A DNA stretch of 19,843 nt from Rickettsiales bacterium. GTDB taxonomy: Bacteria; Pseudomonadota; Alphaproteobacteria; Rs-D84. Below are positions 1-9,516 of this stretch, one piece after another. The DNA is taken from assembly GCA_031278055.1 (NCBI GenBank), contig JAITLD010000029.1:1-19843 (forward strand), written 5' to 3'. How positions within the stretch are numbered: position 1 is the stretch's first letter; every line of letters begins with the position of its first letter. The notes under the pieces are model-generated. The model was not told the DNA's origin. It ran no database searches and saw only the letters and a list, made by a program, of their open reading frames with translations. The position numbers and the translations under genes are program-made.

Positions 1-1419
<1,419 letters not shown>

Positions 1420-1459
1420 CGAATAACGACGGCGGATAGCGGCGAGAAAAGGGTGAAAT

Positions 1460-1693
1460 ATGGACGATTCTAAGAAACAAACTTTAAGCGCAAATTCTGC
1501 CGCCGACACAACTCTGTCTTTCGAGGAAGCCTATCGGCAATTGCAGGATTTAGTCAAGAAAATGGAAAACGGAACGCTGCCGTTGGCCGACTCGGTCGCC
1601 GCCTACGAGCAGGCGATGAAACTCAAAGCCTACTGCGAACAGCTGCTGAAAAACGCGGAATTAAAAATAGAGCAACTGAATCCGGCCAATTGA
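1460..1693 (+). CDS. xseB: Exodeoxyribonuclease VII small subunit
   Basis: XseB is the small subunit of exonuclease VII. Several copies bind one XseA to make an enzyme that degrades single-stranded DNA to oligonucleotides during repair. The 77-residue length is typical. The conserved core LSFEEAYRQLQDLVKKMENGT is followed by LPLADSVAAYEQAMKL and a helical tail, the pattern of the family's paired helices. The start is preceded by AAAAGGGTGAA, an acceptable ribosome binding site. It lies 40 nt after mreB and is probably co-transcribed with it. xseA is not in the window. The stop codon lies inside an AT-rich repeat (CCAATTGACAATTTGC), which may have trimmed or replaced the original C-terminus. 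Confidence 0.95.
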   Translation: MDDSKKQTLSANSAADTTLSFEEAYRQLQDLVKKMENGTLPLADSVAAYEQAMKLKAYCEQLLKNAELKIEQLNPAN

Positions 1694-1719
1694 CAATTTG
1701 CGATTAACAATTTACAATT
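1690..1719. repeat. AT-rich intergenic repeat (ACAATTTACAATTA family), xseB-mutS gap
   Basis: The gap contains TTGACAATTTGCGATTAACA followed by ATTTACAATTA. Variants of the same words (ACAATT, TTAATTGTAAATTG, ATTAATTATCAATT) fill the gaps before the ABC exporter, truB and accB, and between recF and dnaJ. This copy begins at the xseB stop codon. Confidence 0.5.
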
Positions 1720-1747
1720 AGGCGCGCGTTCGGGCGCCTGTAAATTG
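1708..1747 (+). promoter_or_regulatory. Large bulged hairpin immediately upstream of mutS
   Basis: CAATTTAC (1708-1715) pairs with GTAAATTG (1740-1747), and AGGCGC (1720-1725) pairs with GCGCCT (1734-1739). The only interruptions are a 4-nt bulge (AATT) and an 8-nt loop. The 14-bp stem ends 15 nt before the mutS ATG. No U-tract follows, so it is not a classical terminator. It could stabilise mRNA, mark a processing site or simply be a folded repeat. Confidence 0.5.
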
Positions 1748-1762
1748 CTAACTGGTGAAGAG

Positions 1763-4156
1763 ATGGCGAAAAAACAAGAATTATCGCCGGTAATGCGGCA
1801 GTATTTGGACATGAAGACGGAAAATCCAGGCGCCGTCCTATTGTTTCGGCTGGGCGATTTTTACGAGGCTTTTTTCGGCGACGCCATCAAGGTTTCCAAA
1901 GCGCTGGATTTGGTTCTGACCCGCCGCGGAACAGACGAGCGCGGCGTCGAAATTCCGATGTGCGGAATCCCGTGGCATGCGGCCGACAATTATTTCGGCC
2001 GTCTGGTCAAACAGGGGATTTCCGTCGCGATTGCCGAACAGATGGAAACGCCCGAGGCCGCGAAAGAACGCGGCCACAAGCAAATCGAACGGGGGGTCAT
2101 ACGCGTTCTGACCGCGGGAACTTTGACGGACGACAACCTGTTGGTCCCAAAAAAATCCAATTTCCTCGCGGCGGTTTACGGGACGGAAATCGTTGCGGTC
2201 GATATTTCGACAGGCGAATTTCTTCTTGGCGACAGCGGGAATCTGCTAGATGATTTGACAAAATTGGAGCCGGCGGAGGTTTTATTCGACGACCGTTTCG
2301 CCGAGGACAGCAAAATTCTGAAAATTAGGGAATTGTTTAACTCAACCCCCGTGCATCGCCGCCAATACGATAATTTCCCGACCGGCGAAACCGCATCTCA
2401 AAAAATGATGTTCGCCTATCTCAAACAGACTCAAAAGGATTCTGTCGTCAAGTTGCAAACGCCGAAAAAGCTGTGGGCCGGCGCGACCCTGCTGATTGAT
2501 TCATCAACATGGAAATCATTGGAAATAGATTGCCCCTTAAATGCCGGCGGAATCACGCTGCTCGACATAATCGACCTGACGAAAACCGCAGCGGGCGGGC
2601 GGAAACTCCGCGAATGGTTGCGCAATCTTTCCGGCGACATCAATGTCATAACCAACAGGCAAAATCATATCGAACACTTGTTTATAAACAGGAGGCTTCT
2701 CTCCGATTTCATCGGATTGCTCGCAAAAATTCCAGATGTCGCGCGGTCTCTCGCGCGGCTCGAATCCGGACGCGGAACACCGCGCGATTTGCGCGCAATC
2801 CTGAACTTTCTCGCGGCTCTGCCGGAATTGAAAAACCTTGGATTAAAGCTCGACCCGATTTTAGCCGCCAGATTTAATGAAATGGAACTTTTTGAGGCGT
2901 TAAAAAATGAACTCGGTCGCGCCTTGTCTGAAAACATGCCGGCATTTTTCAGAGACGGAGGAATTATAAAACGCGGATTCAGCAATGAATTGGATACCGC
3001 GAATGATTTGGCAAACGGGGCGAAATCTGTGATTGCCGCGTTGCAGGGCGAGTATGCGAAAAAAACCGGCGTTCAAAATCTTAAAATAAAATACAATAAT
3101 CTCATTGGATATTTTATAGAGGTGGCCGGCAAGAACGCGGCGCCGTTGCTTTCTATTGATTCGGGATTTATTCACCGCCAAACGATGTCGGACAATATGC
3201 GCTTTGTATCCGCCCGACTGACAGAATTGGACAGCGAAATAAAAAATGCCGCGGACAAAAGCGCCGCCATAGAGCAGGGCATTATCGGAGAGATGATAGA
3301 ACATATAAAGGCCGAATCCGGACGAATAAGCGAAACGGCGGATTTTTTGAGCGAAACCGACGTCTACTGCGCACTGGCCGAGGCCGCGGAAAATTGGAAA
3401 TGGGCACGGCCGAAAATCGCAAAAGAGCCGGTTTTTCGGGTCACGGGCGGGCGCCATCCGGCCGTTGAAAAAGCCCTTTCGGAACAGGGCGAAACCTTTG
3501 TCAAAAACGATTGCGATTTGACCGAAAAAAAACTCGCTTTGCTGACGGGGCCGAACATGTCGGGAAAATCGACATACCTCAGGCAAAACGCATTGATTGT
3601 CGTTCTGGCGCATTTGGGCAGTTTCGTTCCGGCGGATTCCGCCGAAATCGGAATCGTCGACCAGCTGTTTTCGCGCGTGGGGGCGTCGGATAATCTGGCG
3701 TCCGGACAATCAACATTCATGGTCGAAATGTCCGAAACCGCGAATATTCTGAACCGCGCAACAAGCCAAAGCTTTATCATTTTCGACGAAATAGGGCGCG
3801 GAACCGCGACATTCGACGGTATGGCCATCGCCCGGGCCGTTCTGGAATATGTCGATAAACTCAAACCCCGCTGTTTGTTCGCCACGCACTATCATGAATT
3901 GACGGACGCAAGCCTTTCCAATGTCAGAAACATGACTATCGAAATCAAAGAGCATGCGCGCGAAATTATTTTCATGCATAGAATTATCGACGGTCGCGCC
4001 AGCCGCTCATACGGAATCCATGTGGCGAAAATGGCTGGTATGCCGATGGCCGTGATAGAATCGGCAGAGCGTATTTTATCGCAATTGGAAAGTGAAAAAA
4101 AAGAACAGAAAATCGCAATCGGACCGGAAAATGAGACCCAATTGAGCCTATTTTAA
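1763..4156 (+). CDS. mutS: DNA mismatch repair protein MutS
   Basis: MutS recognises mismatches and small loops and, with ATP, recruits MutL. The protein is 797 residues from the ATG at 1763. That start is preferred over an in-frame TTG at 1745 because the earlier codons fall in the repeat hairpin. The mismatch-reading Phe-x-Glu motif is in GDFYEAFFGDA near the N-terminus. The Walker A motif GPNMSGKST starts at residue 596, followed by SRVGASDNLASGQSTFMVEM, the Walker B region IIFDEIGRGTATFDG and the FATHYHEL histidine motif. The last five residues, QLSLF, form a beta-clamp-binding motif. The chain stops there, about 55 residues shorter than E. coli MutS, so it lacks the tetramerisation tail. 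No mutL is in the window. The next gene is 76 nt downstream. Confidence 0.98.
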   Translation: MAKKQELSPVMRQYLDMKTENPGAVLLFRLGDFYEAFFGDAIKVSKALDLVLTRRGTDERGVEIPMCGIPWHAADNYFGRLVKQGISVAIAEQMETPEAAKERGHKQIERGVIRVLTAGTLTDDNLLVPKKSNFLAAVYGTEIVAVDISTGEFLLGDSGNLLDDLTKLEPAEVLFDDRFAEDSKILKIRELFNSTPVHRRQYDNFPTGETASQKMMFAYLKQTQKDSVVKLQTPKKLWAGATLLIDSSTWKSLEIDCPLNAGGITLLDIIDLTKTAAGGRKLREWLRNLSGDINVITNRQNHIEHLFINRRLLSDFIGLLAKIPDVARSLARLESGRGTPRDLRAILNFLAALPELKNLGLKLDPILAARFNEMELFEALKNELGRALSENMPAFFRDGGIIKRGFSNELDTANDLANGAKSVIAALQGEYAKKTGVQNLKIKYNNLIGYFIEVAGKNAAPLLSIDSGFIHRQTMSDNMRFVSARLTELDSEIKNAADKSAAIEQGIIGEMIEHIKAESGRISETADFLSETDVYCALAEAAENWKWARPKIAKEPVFRVTGGRHPAVEKALSEQGETFVKNDCDLTEKKLALLTGPNMSGKSTYLRQNALIVVLAHLGSFVPADSAEIGIVDQLFSRVGASDNLASGQSTFMVEMSETANILNRATSQSFIIFDEIGRGTATFDGMAIARAVLEYVDKLKPRCLFATHYHELTDASLSNVRNMTIEIKEHAREIIFMHRIIDGRASRSYGIHVAKMAGMPMAVIESAERILSQLESEKKEQKIAIGPENETQLSLF

Positions 4157-4232
4157 TTGGCGGAAAATGATAAATGGGATATGACTATTTACAATTAAGA
4201 ATGAAGATTTGATAATTGAACAAAGGGTTATA

Positions 4233-5975
4233 ATGTCGAAAACATTATTGGGATTTTATTGGGAAATGCTGAAAGAGCACAAATGGTACTCGATTGGCTT
4301 GTGTTTATTAGGAATTATTTCCAGAGTTATCGGAATATCATTTTATCCATTCGTAATCGAGCGTATTTATTCTGTCTTTGATTACAAGGGACCGGATTTT
4401 TGGAATTATGTCATTAACATTATGTTAATTGTCGGCGGGCTGCAACTTGGGCGCCGGCTGATACAGTACGCGCGCACTATTTTCGAAAACAAACTGAGGC
4501 CGCAGATTCGAACGCAAATCAAAACGAAAATCGAATCGCGGGTCCGCGGCGCGGACTACAAGTTTTTTCTGGACAAAAATGTAGGAACGCTGCAATCGCA
4601 GCAGGGCAAAATCTATGATAACTTTCATCTATTGACAATTAGACTGGTTTCGGCCCTTTTGGGAACATTATTGGGTATCGGCTTAATTTTCGGAATGCTA
4701 CAACAAATAGACATCATAGTTGCGATTATTATCTTGGCAAACGCCGTAATCATCGTGATGTGGGATATTTTGATTATGAAAAAAAGCGCCAGGCTGTCGG
4801 CGGACTCGTCAAAAGCGGCGGCGGCGGTAAACGGAACAATATCCGACAGCATTTTGAATTTTACGAACGTCAAAGTATTCGCAGGCGAAAAATACGAGCT
4901 TGAATATACAAAGAAAGCGCGCGCCGAAGCAGTGAAAAAAGAGTGGAGATTCAGCAGATTCACGATTACGAACAATTTTATGTCATGGTTTGTCGATGTT
5001 ATGATAGCGTGGCTTGGAACGATTTTATATTGTATCTGGCTGTTTCATCATGGAGAAATAAATGTCGCGGGATTTGCGCTTGTAATCGCGGCTTTCGGCA
5101 GATTCGAGCAGGGATTCGATGAAATCGGACAAATCATAAAAGAAACTGTCGAGGGATACGCGGACGCCAGTCAGGCCTGGAAGGAAATCATGGTTTCACG
5201 AAAAATCGCGGACAAGGAAAACGCGAAACCGATTTGCATAACTCGCGGCGCGATTGAGCTTCGCGGCATTTCGTTCCGGTATCATTCTGACTGGGTCGTG
5301 CGCGACTTGTCGATAAAAATTCGGCCTGGCGAAAAGGTCGGAATCGTCGGAACATCCGGCGCGGGCAAAACGACTTTATCGCACCTTATCCTCCGCCTGT
5401 TTGACGTGCAAAAAGGCGCCATTCTCATAGATGGCCAGAATATCAAGAATGTCACGCAGAATTCTCTTCGTTCCCAAATCGCGTTCGTGCCGCAAGACCC
5501 CGCGCTGTTCAATCGGACTTTCGCCGAAAATATCGCTTACGCGCGACCGGACGCCGGACGCGACGAAATAGAAAACGCGGCGAAATCTGCAAATATCCAC
5601 GACTTTATTATCGGAACCGAAAAAGGATATGACACAATCGTCGGAAACCGCGGAATAAAACTCTCCGGCGGGCAAAGGCAGAGGGTCGCCATAGCGCGCG
5701 CGATTCTTAAAAACTCGCCCGTCCTGATATTGGACGAGGCGACCAGCGCATTGGACAGCGAGACGGAGCAATCGATTCAAAAGTCGTTCGGCGAACTGAT
5801 GAAAAAGCGGACGACTATTGTTATCGCGCACCGCCTTTCCACATTGCGCAAAATGGACAGAATCATCGTCATGGAAACAGGCGCGATAGTAGAACAGGGG
5901 AGCCACGACGAATTACTTAAAAAAGGCGGAATCTATGCGAAACTATGGAAAATGCAGTCAGGAGGTTTCGTTTAA
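4233..5975 (+). CDS. ABC exporter, fused transmembrane and ATPase domains (MsbA/multidrug type)
   Basis: This is a half-size ABC exporter of 580 residues that would work as a homodimer in the inner membrane. The first ~310 residues carry about six hydrophobic segments of an exporter-type membrane domain. The ATPase domain follows, with Walker A GTSGAGKTT from residue 373, a Q-loop in AFVPQDPALFNRT, the signature LSGGQRQRVAIARA, Walker B VLILDEATSALD and the H-loop IAHRLSTL. The ATG at 4233 is chosen because AAAGGG lies seven bases before it; an in-frame TTG at 4209 has no such site. The substrate cannot be told from the sequence. The family includes lipid A flippases (MsbA), multidrug pumps and peptide exporters. 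The neighbours mutS and truB give no clue. Confidence 0.93.
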   Translation: MSKTLLGFYWEMLKEHKWYSIGLCLLGIISRVIGISFYPFVIERIYSVFDYKGPDFWNYVINIMLIVGGLQLGRRLIQYARTIFENKLRPQIRTQIKTKIESRVRGADYKFFLDKNVGTLQSQQGKIYDNFHLLTIRLVSALLGTLLGIGLIFGMLQQIDIIVAIIILANAVIIVMWDILIMKKSARLSADSSKAAAAVNGTISDSILNFTNVKVFAGEKYELEYTKKARAEAVKKEWRFSRFTITNNFMSWFVDVMIAWLGTILYCIWLFHHGEINVAGFALVIAAFGRFEQGFDEIGQIIKETVEGYADASQAWKEIMVSRKIADKENAKPICITRGAIELRGISFRYHSDWVVRDLSIKIRPGEKVGIVGTSGAGKTTLSHLILRLFDVQKGAILIDGQNIKNVTQNSLRSQIAFVPQDPALFNRTFAENIAYARPDAGRDEIENAAKSANIHDFIIGTEKGYDTIVGNRGIKLSGGQRQRVAIARAILKNSPVLILDEATSALDSETEQSIQKSFGELMKKRTTIVIAHRLSTLRKMDRIIVMETGAIVEQGSHDELLKKGGIYAKLWKMQSGGFV

Positions 5976-6000
5976 TTAACAATTGTTAATTGTAAATTGC
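5972..6000. repeat. AT-rich intergenic repeat, ABC exporter-truB gap
   Basis: The whole 26-bp gap is TTAATTAACAATTGTTAATTGTAAATTGC with an internal perfect palindrome AACAATTGTT. The exporter stop codon lies within its first bases and the truB ATG follows its last bases. The end TGTAAATTGCTA is identical to the sequence that precedes mutS at 1739-1750. Confidence 0.55.
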
Positions 6001-6001
6001 T

Positions 6002-6910
6002 ATGGCGGACGGTTTCATACTTTTGGACAAACCAAGTGGAATTACCTCGCGGCAGGCGGGCGGGCAAATTGCCAAAATGTTCGGCGAGAAGAAATTCGGA
6101 CATATCGGAACCCTCGACCCCATGGCCTCGGGCCTTATAGTCATCGCGCTTGGAGAGGCGACAAAAATGATTCCTTTCCTCGAAGCACAAGGCGCAAAGT
6201 GTAAGGAACAAAGCAAGGAATATCTTTTTTCAATAAAATGGGGGATTCGAACCGACACCGGCGACATAACCGGAAATATCGCGGATGAAAACGGAAAATC
6301 CCCGCCGATTGATGAAATTCGGAAAATCCTGCCGAAATTGGTCGGCGAATATGAACAGACGCCGCCCGCATTCAGCGCGAAAAAGCTTGGCGGAATTCCG
6401 GCCTATGCCCTTGCGAGAAAAGGGGCGCCGGTAAAATTAAAGCCCGTTCGGATTCTGATTTCAGAGCTGAGAATCGCAAATTGCGAATCCGAAGCCGACG
6501 ACGCTGTTTACATCGTCCGCTGCGGCGCCGGAACATACGTCCGCTCGCTGATTCAGGATATCGTCAAACTTGTCAATTCTGAAAAATTTTTTGGAACCGC
6601 GTCCATGATTCGACGAACAAAGACAAACGGATTTTCTATCGAGAATGCCGCCGCGCTTGATTTTTTTGAAAAAATGTTTAATAATAGCAACGCGCTTCGG
6701 GATTTCCTGAAACCGCTCGACTTTGGACTGGCCGACATTCCGGTTGCAAAGTTGGAATCTGGAGACATAAATCTCTTTTCCCACGGCGGGGTTGTTTCCG
6801 TTCAAAACGGAGATGGACCGGTCAGGGTATATTCCGGTGAAAAATTCATCGGAATGGGAGAGGTTGAAAATAAACGTCTCAAACCGAAAAGGATTATAAA
6901 ATGCCGATAA
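6002..6910 (+). CDS. truB: tRNA pseudouridine(55) synthase TruB
   Basis: TruB isomerises uridine 55 in the T-loop of most tRNAs. The protein has 302 residues. The catalytic aspartate is D39 in GHIGTLDPMASGLIVIALG. The family motifs GIRTDTGDITG, PPAFSAKKLGG (in E. coli PPMYSALKYQG) and CGAGTYVRSL follow in the right order. The ATG at 6002 gives the normal N-terminus (ADGFILLDKPSGITS). No Shine-Dalgarno is visible because an AT-rich repeat abuts the start. Between residues ~61 and 72, EAQGAKCKEQSK makes a loop roughly seven residues longer than in E. coli. rpsO begins inside the last codons of truB, the classical truB-rpsO-pnp order, so these genes are very probably co-transcribed and translationally coupled. 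Confidence 0.97.
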   Translation: MADGFILLDKPSGITSRQAGGQIAKMFGEKKFGHIGTLDPMASGLIVIALGEATKMIPFLEAQGAKCKEQSKEYLFSIKWGIRTDTGDITGNIADENGKSPPIDEIRKILPKLVGEYEQTPPAFSAKKLGGIPAYALARKGAPVKLKPVRILISELRIANCESEADDAVYIVRCGAGTYVRSLIQDIVKLVNSEKFFGTASMIRRTKTNGFSIENAAALDFFEKMFNNSNALRDFLKPLDFGLADIPVAKLESGDINLFSHGGVVSVQNGDGPVRVYSGEKFIGMGEVENKRLKPKRIIKCR

Positions 6911-7173
6911 CAAAAGACGCAAAGGCGAAAATAATCGCCGGACACAAGGTCTCGGACAAGGATAATGGCGGGTCGGTCGAATCGCAGGTCGCGGTTCTGA
7001 CGGAGCGAATAAACAACCTTACCGAACATATGAAAACCAACAAAAAAGACCAGCATTCAAAACGCGGGCTTCTTTTGATGGTCAATCGCCGCAAGAAATT
7101 GCTGGCCTATATCAAAGGCAGAAATGCCGGCGATTACGAAAGCCTGATTAAAAAACTAGGCCTTCGGAAATAA
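6901..7173 (+). CDS. rpsO: 30S ribosomal protein S15
   Basis: S15 is an early-binding 16S rRNA protein that organises the central domain of the small subunit and contacts 23S rRNA across the subunit bridge. It is 90 residues, against 89 in E. coli, with the typical blocks GSVESQVAVLTERINNLTEH, DQHSKRGLLLMVNRRKKLLAYI and a final YESLIKKLGLRK. The ATG overlaps the truB stop by ten bases and has AAAAGGAT nine bases upstream, so translation may be coupled to truB. S15 is known to repress its own mRNA in several bacteria. Any such structure here would lie inside the truB coding end and I did not identify one. Confidence 0.98.
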   Translation: MPITKDAKAKIIAGHKVSDKDNGGSVESQVAVLTERINNLTEHMKTNKKDQHSKRGLLLMVNRRKKLLAYIKGRNAGDYESLIKKLGLRK

Positions 7174-7174
7174 T

Positions 7175-7192
7175 TGCCGACCACAGTCGGCA
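7175..7192 (+). promoter_or_regulatory. Hairpin directly after the rpsO stop
   Basis: TGCCGAC and GTCGGCA form a perfect 7-bp stem around a CACA loop, two bases after the rpsO stop codon. No T-run follows, so it is not a complete intrinsic terminator. In E. coli the equivalent place holds the rpsO attenuator and 3'-end stabiliser; a similar 3'-protecting role is likely here but is inferred. Confidence 0.55.
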
Positions 7193-7212
7193 GTACAAGA
7201 CAGGGGCGGAAG

Positions 7213-7256
7213 ATTATTCATTTTTATGCATGGAAGCGTGCATAATGACGAATAAT
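7213..7256 (+). promoter_or_regulatory. Long stem-loop in the pnp leader, candidate RNase III site
   Basis: ATTATTC (7213-7219) pairs with GAATAAT (7250-7256), and TATGCA (7225-7230) pairs with TGCATA (7239-7244). Between them are further T-A and T-G pairs and two mismatches, giving a nearly continuous double strand of about 18 positions with an 8-nt loop (TGGAAGCG). In E. coli a long stem-loop at this location is cut by RNase III and then used by PNPase to repress its own synthesis. The position and shape match; the function is inferred. Confidence 0.6.
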
Positions 7257-7298
7257 TTTGCTCCTATAAAGAAAACATAAAAACAACAAAGGAGCAAA
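7257..7298 (+). promoter_or_regulatory. Shine-Dalgarno-sequestering stem before pnp
   Basis: TTTGCTCCT (7257-7265) is a perfect 9-bp complement of AGGAGCAAA (7290-7298), which contains the pnp ribosome binding site AGGAG five bases before the ATG. The 24-nt loop is almost pure A with few C, so it should stay single-stranded. When folded, the binding site would be hidden. The outer bases of this stem abut the preceding long hairpin, so a conformational or processing switch is possible. Confidence 0.6.
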
Positions 7299-7300
7299 TT

Positions 7301-9463
7301 ATGTTATTCGGTTTAATTAAAGACAAGGAACACCTGAACAATCCGGTGTCCGTTTCCGTCAAATACGGCGACGAGACATTGGTTTTGGAAACCGGCCGAT
7401 TCGCAAAACAAGCGAACGGCGCGGTTATGGCGACGATGGGCGGAACCATGGTTCTCGCAACCGTGTGCGCCGAAAAGACGGCCGTGGAAGGCCAGGACTT
7501 TTTTCCGCTGACAGTGGACTATCAGGAAAAATTTTCGTCCGCGGGCCGCATTCCGGGCAGCCGCGACAGGCGCGAAGGCAAGGCGAGCACTGCGGAAACT
7601 TTAACCGCGCGCTTAATCGACAGGCCCATCCGCCCGCTGTTTCCCGAGAATTTTAAGAACAAGGTGCAGATTGTCGCGCAAGTTTTTTCGTATGATAAAA
7701 AAAATCTGCCGGATATTCTGGCGATGATTGCTTCAAGCGCGGCGTTGTCAATTTCGGGCATTCCGTTCGCGGGGCCGATAGGCGCGGCGCGCGTCGGGTA
7801 CATGGACGGAAAATATATCTTGAATCCGACGAAAAATCAGATTGATGAAGGAGAGATGGAATTGGTTGTCGCGGCGACGAAAGACGGCGTTCTTATGGTC
7901 GAATCCGAAATCGGAGAGTTGGACGAAAAGACGACTTTGGGCGCGGTGAAATTCGGTTTTGACGAACAGCAAAAAATCATCGCCGCAATTAACGAATTGA
8001 GAGAAAAAGCCGGCAAACCGATGTGGGAAATCGCAGAAAAAACCGACGAAGAAAAGAAAATCGAAGAATTTTGCGAAAGCTATGTTTCAGAAATCGAAAC
8101 CGCGCTGGGGATAAAGGAAAAACTGGAACGTTTGGACGCCTTGGCCGAAATTCACAAAAAGGCCAAACTTAAAGCCTCTGAAAAGTTTAGCGACGCTGAA
8201 ATTTCTGAAAGCGCGATGAATTCGTCGGTTGACGAAACTATCGAAAAAATTACGGCGCGAATCATGCGCGGCGCGATTCTGGCCGGCAAACCCCGCATTG
8301 ACGGACGCGACAGCAAAACTGTCCGCCCGATTGAAATCGAGCTGGGCGTTCTGCCGCGGGCGCACGGGAGCGCGCTGTTCACGCGCGGCGAAACCCAGGC
8401 ACTCGTGTCCATGACCCTCGGCGGCGGAAAGGACGCCCTGCCAATCGAAAACATGGAAGGGAATTCCGACCAGGATTTCATAATGAATTACAATTTCCCC
8501 GGCTATTCGGTGGGCGAGGTGAAAATGCTGAAATCACCAGGCCGGCGCGAAGTCGGCCATGGAAATCTGGCCTGGCGCGCGGTTCATCCGATGATGCCTT
8601 CGCGCGAGGAATTCGATTATGTTATTCGCATAGTGTCTGATGTTCTCGAATCAAACGGCTCGTCATCCATGGCGACCACGTGCGGCGCGACTTTGGCCAT
8701 GATGGACGGCGGCGTTCCGATGAAAAGACCCGTTGCCGGAATTGCGATGGGACTTATCAAAGAAGGCGCCAAATTCGCGGTTTTGACCGACATTCTGGGC
8801 GACGAGGATCATCTGGGCGATATGGATTTCAAGGTCTGCGGAACCGACGGCGGAATCACGGCGTTGCAAATGGATATCAAAATCACATCCATCACGTTTG
8901 AAATTATGGAAAAGGCCCTTGAACAGGCGAAAGAAGGACGTTTGCATATCCTTGGAAAAATAGAGAAAGCGATAAAACATCCGCGGAAAAAAATTTCCGA
9001 GTTCGCGCCGCAAGTTTATTTGCTTAAAATTAACCCTGATAAAATCCGCGAAGTCATAGGCAAAGGCGGCGTTGTAATTCAGGGCCTGGTCAAAGAATCC
9101 GGCGCCATCATAGATGTGTATGACAGCGGCGAAATTAAGATTCTGGCGACATCAAAAGAACAGGCGGACGATGTTATCGCAAAAATAAAAGCCATTGTCG
9201 CAGAACCCGAAATCGGAGAGGTCTACGAAGGGTCGGTGTCCGGAATCAAGGAATTCGGCGTGTTCGTGAAATTCATGGGCGATAACGAATCCTTGGTCCA
9301 TATTTCCGAAATAACCGGCGCGCGGTTGAAAACGATAGAGGACGCGAAACTGAAAGAAGGCGATAGAGTTTGGGTAAAATATATCGGCAAGGACAATCGC
9401 GGAAAAACCCGGCTGTCGATGAAAAACGTCGACCAAAAAACCGGCAAGGAAAAAGACAAATAA
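7301..9463 (+). CDS. pnp: Polyribonucleotide nucleotidyltransferase (PNPase)
   Basis: PNPase is a trimeric 3'-to-5' phosphorolytic exoribonuclease of the RNA degradosome that releases nucleoside diphosphates. The 720 residues have the full architecture: a first RNase PH domain with FFPLTVDYQEKFSSAGRIPG and GRDRREGKAS-like motifs, a helical linker, and a second RNase PH domain with MEGNSDQDFIMNYNFPGYSVGEV and the catalytic aspartates D501 and D507 in GDEDHLGDMDF. A KH domain follows (VIGKGG near residue 587), then an S1 domain (EVYEGSVSGIKEFGVFVKF) to the C-terminus. The ATG has a strong AGGAG at five bases, but this site is predicted to be paired in the leader. The gene follows rpsO as in most proteobacteria. 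Confidence 0.98.
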   Translation: MLFGLIKDKEHLNNPVSVSVKYGDETLVLETGRFAKQANGAVMATMGGTMVLATVCAEKTAVEGQDFFPLTVDYQEKFSSAGRIPGSRDRREGKASTAETLTARLIDRPIRPLFPENFKNKVQIVAQVFSYDKKNLPDILAMIASSAALSISGIPFAGPIGAARVGYMDGKYILNPTKNQIDEGEMELVVAATKDGVLMVESEIGELDEKTTLGAVKFGFDEQQKIIAAINELREKAGKPMWEIAEKTDEEKKIEEFCESYVSEIETALGIKEKLERLDALAEIHKKAKLKASEKFSDAEISESAMNSSVDETIEKITARIMRGAILAGKPRIDGRDSKTVRPIEIELGVLPRAHGSALFTRGETQALVSMTLGGGKDALPIENMEGNSDQDFIMNYNFPGYSVGEVKMLKSPGRREVGHGNLAWRAVHPMMPSREEFDYVIRIVSDVLESNGSSSMATTCGATLAMMDGGVPMKRPVAGIAMGLIKEGAKFAVLTDILGDEDHLGDMDFKVCGTDGGITALQMDIKITSITFEIMEKALEQAKEGRLHILGKIEKAIKHPRKKISEFAPQVYLLKINPDKIREVIGKGGVVIQGLVKESGAIIDVYDSGEIKILATSKEQADDVIAKIKAIVAEPEIGEVYEGSVSGIKEFGVFVKFMGDNESLVHISEITGARLKTIEDAKLKEGDRVWVKYIGKDNRGKTRLSMKNVDQKTGKEKDK

Positions 9464-9472
9464 AAACGGACG

Positions 9473-9494
9473 GGGCCCGCGACCGGCGCGGCCC
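9473..9494 (+). promoter_or_regulatory. GC-rich hairpin between pnp and ybaB
   Basis: GGGC-CGCG pairs with CGCG-GCCC with one bulged C and a 5-nt loop (ACCGG). It lies ten bases after the pnp stop. An A-run rather than a T-run follows, so termination is unlikely. It may protect the upstream pnp message or separate it from ybaB. Confidence 0.4.
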
Positions 9495-9516
9495 GCCGCA
9501 AAAAAAAGAGGCAATA

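Noticed and set aside
2900..3709. 269-codon minus-strand frame inside mutS
   Set aside because: Shadow of a fully conserved gene; no domain or start signal.
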